A stretch of DNA of 64,000 bases. Origin: Micromonospora coriariae (lineage in GTDB: Bacteria; Actinomycetota; Actinomycetes; Mycobacteriales; Micromonosporaceae). This document shows positions 1-7,145 of the stretch, piece by piece (the stretch's first letter is position 1; each line of letters starts with the position of its first letter). The translations under genes and the position numbers were made by a program. The DNA lies in contig NZ_LT607412.1 in assembly GCF_900091455.1 (NCBI RefSeq), forward strand, positions 992,001-1,056,000. Direction: 5' to 3'. Below the pieces are notes generated by a model. It was not told where the DNA came from. It did not search any database and saw only the letters and a list, made by a program, of their open reading frames with translations.

Positions 1-34
1 CTGACGCGGCATGCTGTCCTGTCCTCCCGCGGCT

Positions 35-40
35 TAGGCT
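35..40 (+). promoter_or_regulatory. -10 element TAGGCT of a leaderless transcript
   Basis: TAGGCT fits the actinobacterial -10 consensus TAnnnT. It ends exactly 6 nt before the ATG at 47, which would put the transcription start on that ATG. No Shine-Dalgarno sequence precedes the ATG, as expected for a leaderless gene. Confidence 0.6.
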
Positions 41-46
41 GCCAGC

Positions 47-166
47 ATGATCTGCCGAGCGTGCCGGGCCCGGCGACACGACGACTGCCCGGGCCGGAAC
101 TGGTGCGACTGCCAGCACCGTACCGCCCGACCGACCCCTCCGGTCACCGGTCCGGCCAGCGAATGA
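47..166 (+). CDS. Small Cys-rich (zinc-finger-like) protein, 38 aa
   Basis: A 38-residue reading frame begins MICRACRARRHDDC and continues with WCDCQH. The C-x2-C...H-x2-C...C-x-C-x-H spacing looks like a small zinc-binding knuckle of a kind I associate with actinomycete microproteins; that is family memory and unverified. The start is set by the TAGGCT element 6 nt upstream. The stop TGA (164-166) overlaps the ATG (163-165) of the following reductase gene, so the two are probably translated as a coupled pair. The last dozen residues are Pro/Thr/Ala-rich and probably unstructured. No function can be given beyond likely metal binding. Confidence 0.65.
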   Translation: MICRACRARRHDDCPGRNWCDCQHRTARPTPPVTGPASE

Positions 167-909
167 CCGTCGGAATCCCGATCCGACAGCTCTGGCCCGA
201 GCCGTCGGCGCAGCCGCTCGACGACGCCGCGCTGACCGCAATCTACGGCCGCGCCGACCGACCTCACCTGCGGGTGAACTTCGTGACCAGCCTGGACGGC
301 GCCCTCAGCGTGGACGGCTACTCCGCCGGGCTCTCCGGCGAGCCGGACAAGCGGGTCTTCGGCCTGCTGCGGATGCTCTGCGACGCGCTCGTGGTGGCCG
401 CCGGAACGCTGCGGCACGAGGGCTACCGGGCGGTCCGGCTCGACGAGCGCCGCCGCGCCTGGCGTCGCGCGAACGGGCTGGCCGAGTACCCGACGCTTGT
501 CGTCGTCTCCGGCTCGCTCGACCTGGACCCGGCGCAGGCCGCGTTCGCCGACGCGCCCGTCCGGCCGGTGGTGCTCACCCACGCCGACGCCGACCCGCCG
601 CCCGGCCTGACCGACGTCGCCGACGTGCTGCGCTGCGGCACCGACCGGGTCGACCTGGCCGCCGGCCTCGACGAGCTGCACCGGCGCGGGCTGTCGCAGC
701 TGCTGTGCGAGGGCGGCCCGCACCTGTTCGGCGCGCTCACCGCCGCCGACCTGGTGGACGAGCTGTGCCTCACCGTCTCGCCGCTGCTCGCCGGTCCCGG
801 ACCGGCCCGGATCATCGCCGGCGACGCCGTGCCGCCCCGCCAGCTGCCACTGCGGCACGTGCTCGCCGCCGACGACGGCGTCCTCCTGCTCCGCCACGCC
901 CGCCCGTGA
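163..909 (+). CDS. RibD C-terminal-type pyrimidine/dihydrofolate reductase family protein
   Basis: The 248-aa product matches the fold of the RibD C-terminal reductase, a DHFR-like domain that reduces aminopyrimidine ribosides with NADPH. Visible family marks are RVNFVTSLDGALS near the N-terminus (the S-x-DG substrate loop), LRMLCDALVVAAGTLRHEGY (nucleotide-binding loop) and LLCEGGPHLFGAL (the EGG motif) near residue 185. There is no deaminase domain, so it is the stand-alone reductase form common in actinomycetes and not full RibD. Its substrate is unknown; riboflavin synthesis is possible but no rib gene is adjacent. I chose the ATG at 163 because it overlaps the stop of the 38-aa gene and places the conserved domain at a normal distance from the N-terminus. 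Confidence 0.85.
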   Translation: MTVGIPIRQLWPEPSAQPLDDAALTAIYGRADRPHLRVNFVTSLDGALSVDGYSAGLSGEPDKRVFGLLRMLCDALVVAAGTLRHEGYRAVRLDERRRAWRRANGLAEYPTLVVVSGSLDLDPAQAAFADAPVRPVVLTHADADPPPGLTDVADVLRCGTDRVDLAAGLDELHRRGLSQLLCEGGPHLFGALTAADLVDELCLTVSPLLAGPGPARIIAGDAVPPRQLPLRHVLAADDGVLLLRHARP

Positions 910-934
910 CGCCCGAGCAGGCCGGCCGCCCGTC

Positions 935-940
935 TAGCAT
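935..940 (+). promoter_or_regulatory. -10 element TAGCAT, leaderless start of the DUF433 gene
   Basis: TAGCAT (TAnnnT) lies 6 nt before the ATG at 947, and no Shine-Dalgarno sequence lies between. The 37-bp gap after the reductase gene is therefore a promoter, and the DUF433 pair is likely its own transcript. Confidence 0.55.
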
Positions 941-946
941 GACCGG

Positions 947-1177
947 ATGAGGTTCGAACGAATCACCATCGATGCCTCGGTCATGGGTGGGATGCCCTGC
1001 ATCCGAGGGCTACGGATTCCGGTCGCGACCATCGTCACGATGATCGCGGACGGCATGACGACCCCGGAGATCGTCGCCGATCTCCCGGACCTGACCTCGG
1101 CCGACGTCGAAGAGGCCCTGCGGTACGCCGCCGAGGCGGTGCGGGAACGGGAACTGCCCCTGCGACACGCAGCATGA
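947..1177 (+). CDS. DUF433 domain protein, antitoxin-like
   Basis: The 76-aa protein has the DUF433 pattern: an early G-x-P-C-I-R-G-L-R-I-P stretch (residues 15-25), then a helix-turn-helix-like segment with I-x-x-M-I-A-D-G-M-T-x-x-E-I, then a D-V-E-E-A-L-x-Y-A helix. DUF433 proteins are winged-helix-like and usually sit next to a DUF5615 (PIN/Mut7-C-like) protein, so they are treated as antitoxin-like partners. Here the stop overlaps the start of exactly such a gene by 4 nt (1174-1177). This gene looks intact; its partner is broken. Confidence 0.85.
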   Translation: MRFERITIDASVMGGMPCIRGLRIPVATIVTMIADGMTTPEIVADLPDLTSADVEEALRYAAEAVRERELPLRHAA

Positions 1178-1486
1178 GGTTCCTGGTCGACAACAACCTG
1201 TCACCCAAGGTCGCGGCAGGGCTGACGGTGGCAGGCCACGAGGCCACGCATGTCCGAGAGTACGGAATGAGCGCGGCTCCAGACGAAAAGGTGATGGCAA
1301 AGGCGCTCGCGGACCGGTCCGTCGATCCTGCTGGTTCGCCGGATCAGCGCGCGCCGGGCCGAGCAGATGGTGGCAATCATCCTCGCCAACCTGCCGCCGG
1401 TGCTGGAAGACCTTGACCGGGGAGCCATCGTGGTCCTCGGCGAAGAGTCGATCCGAATTCGCTCGTTGCCGATCCTGGGTCGCTGA
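1174..1486 (+). pseudogene. DUF5615 (PIN-like toxin) gene, internally deleted and frameshifted
   Basis: The first 47 codons encode MRFLVDNNLSPKVAAGL and on to KVMAKALAD, a clear DUF5615 N-terminus with the first acidic residue of a PIN-like site. After about 1317 the frame is lost. The conserved C-terminal half continues in the +1 frame from about 1319 (PSILLVRRISARRAEQMV, later LANLPPVLEDLDRGAIVVL) to a TGA at 1484-1486. The middle segment of about 20 residues, which in the family carries the D-T-D-F-G acidic motif, is absent at the junction. The read-on product would be an 80-residue chimera with no active site. I call it a recent deletion pseudogene. A sequencing error is unlikely because both a deletion and a frame change are needed. 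Confidence 0.75.
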
Positions 1487-1517
1487 GTCAGCAACGTACC
1501 GTCGCCGACCAGGCACC

Positions 1518-1523
1518 TAGCGT
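1518..1523 (+). promoter_or_regulatory. Candidate -10 (TAGCGT) for the herA operon
   Basis: TAGCGT matches TAnnnT and would start transcription near 1530, about 110 nt ahead of herA. A 28-codon frame opens 7 nt later at GTG 1531 and closes at 1615-1617. Whether it is translated cannot be judged. The herA ATG at 1642 has no evident Shine-Dalgarno sequence. Confidence 0.3.
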
Positions 1524-1641
1524 CGTGTGCGTGACCAGCGATGGTGTCGTCCGCCGCGTCGCATGGCGACCTGTCGTACTCCTCGGGCAGGATGCACGTC
1601 ATGCGCGCCGACCGTGAAGCCCGACCGACCCGAGTCGCCCG

Positions 1642-3393
1642 ATGACCGACGCCGGCCTCGACACCCCGGGCGAGCCGGTCGGCCGGGTTCTGGGCACCGC
1701 CGACGCCACCCCGCTGCAGTTCTGGACGGCCGTGGCCCCCGGCAGCTACCTCCAGCTCGACGACGTGGTGGTGACCCGGCGTGAGCTGCCCGACCGGGAG
1801 CCGGTGACGATCGCCGGAGTGGTCACCCAGGTCCGGGCCCGGCACGAGGGCGCCCAGTTCGACTCCGACGTCTTCGCCATCGCCGACGGCACGCTGCCCG
1901 CGCAGGTGCAGGAGGCGGCGGAGGTGACCACCACCCGGGTCGACCCGGAGTTCTACGTGCCGCCGACCCCGGGGGCCGTGGTGCACCGGGCCGAGGGCGA
2001 CGCCCGCGCCCGGGCGCTGCACTTCGACCGGATGGAGCGGCGCATCCCGATGGGGATGGGTCGCGATGGGGTGCCGGTCTACCTCAACGCCGACTTCCTC
2101 GACGGCAGCCGGGGCGCGCACGTCTCCATCTCCGGCATCTCCGGCGTGGCCACCAAGACCAGCTTCGCCACCTTCCTGCTCTACTCGGTCTTCCGCTCCG
2201 GGGTGCTGGGCGGCGACGCGGTCAACGCCAAGGCGCTGATCTTCAACGTCAAGGGCGAGGACCTGCTCTTCCTCGACCATCCCAACACCCGGCTCGACGA
2301 GCCCACCCGCGCGGCGTACGCGAAGCTCGGGCTGACCGCCGGCGCGTTCCCCGACGTCCGGGTCTACGCCCCGCCCCGGGTCGGCGACTCGGCCGGCACC
2401 CCGGACGTGAGCAGCCGGCTCACCGGCGTGGACGCCTTCTACTGGACGCTGAGCGAGTTCTGCGCCGACCGGCTGCTGCCGTACGTCTTCGCCGACGCCG
2501 ACGACGAGCGCCAGCAGTACACGATGGTGGTCCACTCGGTCACCGCGCACCTGGCCCGCTACGCCCAGCCGGCCGACGGCGGGGTGAGCATCGACGGGGT
2601 CCGGCTCGGCTCCTACGGCGATCTGGTCGACCACATCGTCGACCAGCTCAACGACGACGAGACCCGCTCCGACTGGGCCGGCAGCGCGGTCGGTCTGGGC
2701 ACCGTCAACGCGTTCGCGAGGCGGTTGATCGGCAGCAAGAAGGACCTCGCCCGGCTGATCCGCGGCGACCTCGCCACCCGCCGCCCACACTCGATCAACA
2801 CCAGCGAGTCGGCGCAGGTCACCGTGGTCGACCTGCACAACCTTCCGGACCGCGCGCAGCGGTTCGTGGTCGGTGTGACGCTCAAGAGCGAGTTCGAGCG
2901 CAAGGAGAAGTCCGGCACCGCCAAGCCGCTGCTCTTCGTCGTCCTCGACGAGCTCAACAAGTACGCCCCCCGCGAGGGCTCCTCCCCCATCAAGGAGGTG
3001 CTGCTCGACATCGCCGAGCGGGGCCGCTCGCTCGGTGTGATCCTGATTGGCGCCCAGCAGACGGCGAGCGAGGTGGAACGCCGGATCGTCACCAACTCGG
3101 CGATCCGGGTGGTCGGCCGGCTCGACCCGGCCGAGGCCTCCCGCCCCGAGTACGGTTTCCTGCCGCCAGCCCAGCGGCAACGGGCGCTGCTGGCCAAACC
3201 GGGCACCATGTTCGTCAACCAGCCCGACATCCCCGTGCCGCTCTGCCTGGAGTTCCCGTTCCCGGCCTGGGCCACCCGGGTCTCCGAGGCGGGCCGGGCG
3301 CCATCCGAGACGCTGCGCTCGATCACCCAGTCCGCCGACCCGTTCGCCGTCGTGGGCTCCGGCGGCGGCACCGACGACGACATCCCGTTCTAG
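1642..3393 (+). CDS. herA: HerA-type hexameric DNA translocase ATPase
   Basis: The 583-aa protein has the HerA layout: an N-terminal HAS barrel (about residues 15-100), then a RecA/FtsK-like ATPase core. The P-loop is unusual: GISGVATKTS (165-174) has the Lys-Thr but T in place of the Gly before Lys and one extra residue. The Walker B is LLFVVLDELNKYAP with D436-E437, followed by an ILIGAQQT sensor stretch and an R-rich VVGRLDPAEA segment of the kind that supplies arginine fingers. HerA pumps DNA ends to the NurA nuclease in archaeal resection. It is first in an operon with sbcD, sbcC and nurA, which strongly supports the assignment over a conjugative VirB4/TraG-like ATPase. Confidence 0.88.
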   Translation: MTDAGLDTPGEPVGRVLGTADATPLQFWTAVAPGSYLQLDDVVVTRRELPDREPVTIAGVVTQVRARHEGAQFDSDVFAIADGTLPAQVQEAAEVTTTRVDPEFYVPPTPGAVVHRAEGDARARALHFDRMERRIPMGMGRDGVPVYLNADFLDGSRGAHVSISGISGVATKTSFATFLLYSVFRSGVLGGDAVNAKALIFNVKGEDLLFLDHPNTRLDEPTRAAYAKLGLTAGAFPDVRVYAPPRVGDSAGTPDVSSRLTGVDAFYWTLSEFCADRLLPYVFADADDERQQYTMVVHSVTAHLARYAQPADGGVSIDGVRLGSYGDLVDHIVDQLNDDETRSDWAGSAVGLGTVNAFARRLIGSKKDLARLIRGDLATRRPHSINTSESAQVTVVDLHNLPDRAQRFVVGVTLKSEFERKEKSGTAKPLLFVVLDELNKYAPREGSSPIKEVLLDIAERGRSLGVILIGAQQTASEVERRIVTNSAIRVVGRLDPAEASRPEYGFLPPAQRQRALLAKPGTMFVNQPDIPVPLCLEFPFPAWATRVSEAGRAPSETLRSITQSADPFAVVGSGGGTDDDIPF

Positions 3394-3408
3394 GGGGCCA
3401 ACGCAGCC

Positions 3409-4557
3409 ATGAAGATCCTGCACACCTCGGACTGGCACGTCGGCAAGGTGCTCAAGGGGCAGTCCCGGGCCGAGGAACACAAGGCCGTGCTGGCCGGGGT
3501 GATCGACATCGCGATCGCCGAGCAGCCGGATCTGGTCATCGTCGCCGGTGACCTCTACGACACGGCCGCGCCCACCTCCGAGGCGACCCGGCTGGTCACC
3601 CGGGCGTTGACCGCGCTGCGCCGCACCGGCGCGGACGTGGTCGCGATCGGCGGCAACCACGACAACGGCCCGGCGCTGGACGCGCTGCGGCCGTGGGCGG
3701 AGGCCGCCGGCATCACGCTGCGCGGCGGAGTGCGGGAAAACCCGGACGAGCACGTGATCGACGGCACCACCGCCGGTGGCGAGCGGTGGCAGCTGGCCGC
3801 GCTGCCGTTCCTGTCCCAGCGGTACGCGGTCCGCGCGCTGGAGATGTACGAGCTGACCGCCGCCGAAGCCAACCAGACGTACGCCGACCACCTGGGCCGG
3901 GTGCTCGCTCGACTCACCGAGGGCTTCACCGAGCCGGACCGGGTGCACCTGGTCACCGCGCACCTCACAGTCACCGGCGCGACCACCGGCGGCGGCGAGC
4001 GGGACGCGCACACCGTGCTCGGCTACGCCGTGCCGGCCACCGTCTTCCCGGCCACCGCGCACTACGTGGCGCTGGGACACCTGCACCGGGCGCAGCGGGT
4101 CATCGGGCCCTGCCCGGTGCGCTACAGCGGAAGTCCGCTCGCGGTCGACTTCGGCGAGCAGGAGAACGTCCCCTCCGTGACCGTGGTCGAGGTGACGGCG
4201 AGCACCGCGGCCCGGGTCCGCGAGGTGCCGGTGACCGCGGCGAGCGCGCTGCGCACCGTGCGGGGCACAGTGGCCCAGCTCGCCGAGATCGAGGCGCCGG
4301 ACGCCTGGCTACGGGTGTACGTGCGGGAGCAGCCCCGCGCCGGCCTCCGCGAGGAGGTCCAGGAGCTGCTTCCCCGCGCCCTGGAGATCCGGATCGACCC
4401 GGAGCTGCTCGCCGCGCCGGGCAGCGGCGCCCGCATCGCGCAACGCTCCGGGCGCTCGCCCCGGGAGCTGTTCGCCGACTACCTGGACAGCCGGGGCCAC
4501 GCCGACGAGGGCGTCCGGGAGCTCTTCGACGAGCTTTTCGAGGAGGTCGATCACTGA
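3409..4557 (+). CDS. sbcD: SbcD / Mre11-type DNA exonuclease subunit
   Basis: The 382-aa product is a metallophosphoesterase with all five nuclease motifs: SDWH (residues 7-10), GDLYD (47-51), GNHD (82-85), TAHL and GHLH. This is the Mn-dependent 3'-5' exo/endonuclease partner of SbcC (bacterial) or Rad50 (archaeal/eukaryotic). The C-terminal part, after about residue 270, is the capping and SbcC-binding region. The stop TGA (4555-4557) overlaps the sbcC ATG by one base. There are 15 nt between the herA stop and this ATG, so it is cotranscribed. Confidence 0.95.
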   Translation: MKILHTSDWHVGKVLKGQSRAEEHKAVLAGVIDIAIAEQPDLVIVAGDLYDTAAPTSEATRLVTRALTALRRTGADVVAIGGNHDNGPALDALRPWAEAAGITLRGGVRENPDEHVIDGTTAGGERWQLAALPFLSQRYAVRALEMYELTAAEANQTYADHLGRVLARLTEGFTEPDRVHLVTAHLTVTGATTGGGERDAHTVLGYAVPATVFPATAHYVALGHLHRAQRVIGPCPVRYSGSPLAVDFGEQENVPSVTVVEVTASTAARVREVPVTAASALRTVRGTVAQLAEIEAPDAWLRVYVREQPRAGLREEVQELLPRALEIRIDPELLAAPGSGARIAQRSGRSPRELFADYLDSRGHADEGVRELFDELFEEVDH

Positions 4558-7031
4558 TGCGTCCGATGCGGCTGGACATGGCCGGGTTCACGGTCTTCCG
4601 GGACGAGACGACCGTCGACTTCACCGACGCCGACTTCTTCGCCCTGATCGGCCCGACCGGCTCGGGCAAGTCCACAGTGCTGGACGCCATCTGTTTCGCC
4701 CTCTACGGCACGGTGCCCCGCTGGGGTGGCACCCGGGGGTTGGCGAACGCGCTGGCGCCGTCGGCGACCGAGGCGCGGGTCCGGCTGGTCTTCGAGTCCG
4801 GGGGCGCGCGGTACGTGGCCACCCGGGTGGTGCGCCGGGACGGCCGGGGCAACGTCAAGACCGCGAACGCCGGGTTGCAGCTGATGCCGGCCAACTTCGA
4901 CGTGACCAAGCTGGACACCGGCCTGAGCCCGGAGGACCTCGGCGAGGTGGTGGCCGGCACCCCCGCCGAGATGGAGCAGGCGGTCCTGGAGGCGGTCGGG
5001 CTGCCGTACGAGCAGTTCACCAGCTGTGTGGTGCTGCCGCAGGGGCAGTTCGCCGATTTCCTGCACGCGAAGCCGGCGACCCGGCAGCAGATCCTGGTCA
5101 ACCTGCTCGGCCTCGGCGTCTACGAGGACGTGCAGAAGCGCGCGACGGCGCGCGCGGCGCAGGCGGAGGCCCGGCTGGACGCGGTCGACCAGGTGCTCGC
5201 CGGGCTGACCGGCGTGGACGACGAGGCGCTGGCCGAGGCCGACGCCCGGGTCGACCGGATGACCGAGCTGGCCGCCGCGGTGACCGCGGCCGTGCCGGAG
5301 CTGGCGGCGGCCCGGGCCGCCGCGCGCGAGGCGGCGGCGGCGCTGACCGCCCTCGACGACGAGCTCAGCGTGCTGACCGGGGTGCGCGCGCCGGGCGGCG
5401 TGGCCGAGGTGGCCCTGGCCGTGACCACGGCACGGGCCGACGCCGAGGCGGCGGCCACCGGCGTCTCGCTGGCCGAGGAGCGGGAGGAGAAGCTGCGCGG
5501 CGAGCTGGCCGGCGCCGGGGACGAGAGCGCTCTGCGGATGCTGCTGCGGGCGTACGACGACCGCGACCGGTTGACCGGCGAGGCCGAGACGGTCCGCGCG
5601 ACGGTGACCGCGGCGAACGACGAACACGCCGCGGCGGTGGCGGCGCTGGCGGCCGCCCGCGCCGACGCCGAGCGGGCCGAGGCCGAGCTGGAGGCGGCCT
5701 TCCGGGCGCACGAGGAGGCGAAGGCCACCGACCTGGCGGTCAGCCTGCGGGTGCACCTGCATCCCGGCGCCGCCTGCCCGGTCTGTGAGCAGCCGGTGGC
5801 CGAGGTGCCGGCGGTGCCGGCCGACTCGGCGGTGGCCGCCGCGACGGCGGCCGGCAAGGCGGCACGGGCCGCCACCAAGGCCGCCCAGGCGGTCGTGCAG
5901 CAGCGGGACGCGGCGGCGCGCGACCTGGAGCGCCTGCTGGTGCAGGCCCGGGCTCGGCAGGAGCAGTTGGACGCCCGGTTGGCCGAGCTGGCCGGGCAGC
6001 TCTCCGGGGCGGCCGAGCCGGCCGTGTTGCGCCGGGAGTTGGCCGAGCATGCCCGACTGCGACGCGCGCTGGAGGAGGCGGCGACCGCCGTCCGGGCCGG
6101 CCGGGACGCCGCCCGCCAGGCCCGCGCCGGGGTGGACGCCGCCGAGGAGCGGCTGCGGGCGGCTTGGCGGGGCTTCGACACCACTCGGGACGGGCTGGCC
6201 CGGTTCGGTCCCCCCGCAACCGACCGGGATGACGTCGCCGCCGCGTGGGCGGCGTTGACCGGCTGGGCGGCCACCGAGGCGGACCGGCGCCGCGCCGACC
6301 GGGCCGGCCGGGCCGCAGTGGTCGCCGAGGCCGAGGCTGCGGCCGACGTGGTGCAGCGGAGCATCGCCGGCATCTTCGCCGCCGCCGACGTACCGGTCGC
6401 GGACGACCCGGTGCGCGCCGCTACCGTGGCGGTGGAGCGGGCCGAGGCCGACCGCCGCCGGCTACGGGAACGCCGCGAGCAGGCCGGGACGCTGCGCGAG
6501 CAGCGCGCCGGTCACGAGCGGGAGGCTCAGGTGGCCCGCGCGCTGGCCGGGCATCTGCGGGCCAACAACTTCGAACGGTGGCTGCTGGCCGAGGCGTTGG
6601 ACCTGCTGGTCGACGGCGCGTCGGGGATCCTGCGGGAGCTCTCCGGCGGGCAGTACGAGCTGGTGCACGACAAGGGTGAGTTCTTCGTGGTCGACCACCA
6701 CGATGCCGGGCTGCGCCGGGGCGTGCGCACGCTCTCCGGCGGCGAGACGTTCCAGGCGTCGCTGGCGTTGGCGCTCGCGCTCTCCGAGCAGTTGGCCGGG
6801 ATGTCGACCACTGCGGCGAGCCTGGAGTCGATCGTCCTGGACGAGGGCTTCGGCACGCTGGACGCGGCGACCCTGGACACGGTGGCGGCCACCCTGGAGA
6901 ACCTGGCCGCCCGGGGCGACCGGATGGTCGGCGTGGTCACCCACGTGCCGGCGCTGGCCGAACGGATCCCGGTCCGTTTCGAGGTGCGCAAGGATGCCCG
7001 TTCGGCGCGCGTGGAACGGACCGGCCGGTGA
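4557..7031 (+). CDS. sbcC: SbcC / Rad50-type SMC ATPase
   Basis: The 824-aa protein has the full SMC/Rad50 plan. Walker A is GPTGSGKST at 32-40. Two long Ala/Arg/Glu-rich coiled coils flank a zinc hook C-P-V-C at 407-410, almost exactly mid-protein. The signature LSGGE and the Walker B ESIVLDEGFGTLD lie near the C-terminus. Dimers tether DNA ends and gate the SbcD nuclease. I start it at ATG 4557, which overlaps the sbcD stop; a longer reading in the same frame would run back through sbcD in the wrong frame. It is shorter than E. coli SbcC (about 1,050 aa) and closer to archaeal Rad50 (about 880 aa). Its TGA is embedded in the first unit of the 59-bp repeat. Confidence 0.95.
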   Translation: MRPMRLDMAGFTVFRDETTVDFTDADFFALIGPTGSGKSTVLDAICFALYGTVPRWGGTRGLANALAPSATEARVRLVFESGGARYVATRVVRRDGRGNVKTANAGLQLMPANFDVTKLDTGLSPEDLGEVVAGTPAEMEQAVLEAVGLPYEQFTSCVVLPQGQFADFLHAKPATRQQILVNLLGLGVYEDVQKRATARAAQAEARLDAVDQVLAGLTGVDDEALAEADARVDRMTELAAAVTAAVPELAAARAAAREAAAALTALDDELSVLTGVRAPGGVAEVALAVTTARADAEAAATGVSLAEEREEKLRGELAGAGDESALRMLLRAYDDRDRLTGEAETVRATVTAANDEHAAAVAALAAARADAERAEAELEAAFRAHEEAKATDLAVSLRVHLHPGAACPVCEQPVAEVPAVPADSAVAAATAAGKAARAATKAAQAVVQQRDAAARDLERLLVQARARQEQLDARLAELAGQLSGAAEPAVLRRELAEHARLRRALEEAATAVRAGRDAARQARAGVDAAEERLRAAWRGFDTTRDGLARFGPPATDRDDVAAAWAALTGWAATEADRRRADRAGRAAVVAEAEAAADVVQRSIAGIFAAADVPVADDPVRAATVAVERAEADRRRLRERREQAGTLREQRAGHEREAQVARALAGHLRANNFERWLLAEALDLLVDGASGILRELSGGQYELVHDKGEFFVVDHHDAGLRRGVRTLSGGETFQASLALALALSEQLAGMSTTAASLESIVLDEGFGTLDAATLDTVAATLENLAARGDRMVGVVTHVPALAERIPVRFEVRKDARSARVERTGR

Positions 7032-7145
7032 GCGCGAGGAGTGCAGCGCAGCGGAGCCCCGCAGTCGCGAACGAAAGGCCAGCCCGGTGAGCGCGAGGAG
7101 TGCAGCGCAGCGGAGCCCCGCGGTCGCGAACGAAGGCGCGACTCC
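7028..7145 (+). repeat. Two tandem 59-bp units forming overlapping mini-cistrons
   Basis: Positions 7028-7075 and 7087-7134 are 48-bp copies with a single mismatch, and the start-to-start period is 59 bp. Each unit opens with GTGA. The GTG of unit 1 overlaps the sbcC stop. Reading 20 codons from it ends at TGA 7088-7090, overlapping the GTG of unit 2. Twenty more codons end at TGA 7147-7149, overlapping the nurA GTG at 7146. Both 20-residue frames begin with the same 16 residues (V-S-A-R-S-A-A-Q...). The 3' end of unit 2 supplies GAAGG 9 nt before nurA. The unit looks like a mobile or dispersed repeat that has kept translational coupling intact. Confidence 0.85.

Noticed and set aside
34..897. 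Minus-strand 287-aa frame opposite the reductase
   Set aside because: It has no family-like sequence and is opposite a well-supported reductase gene.
1201..4086. Very long open frame on the minus strand opposite herA and sbcD
   Set aside because: It is the usual high-GC antisense shadow: Arg/Gly/Ala/His-rich with no family signal, while the plus strand holds clear HerA and SbcD motifs.
3693..4556. Extension of sbcC upstream through sbcD
   Set aside because: The upstream part is Arg-rich out-of-frame sbcD sequence; SbcC similarity starts at the ATG 4557 that overlaps the sbcD stop.
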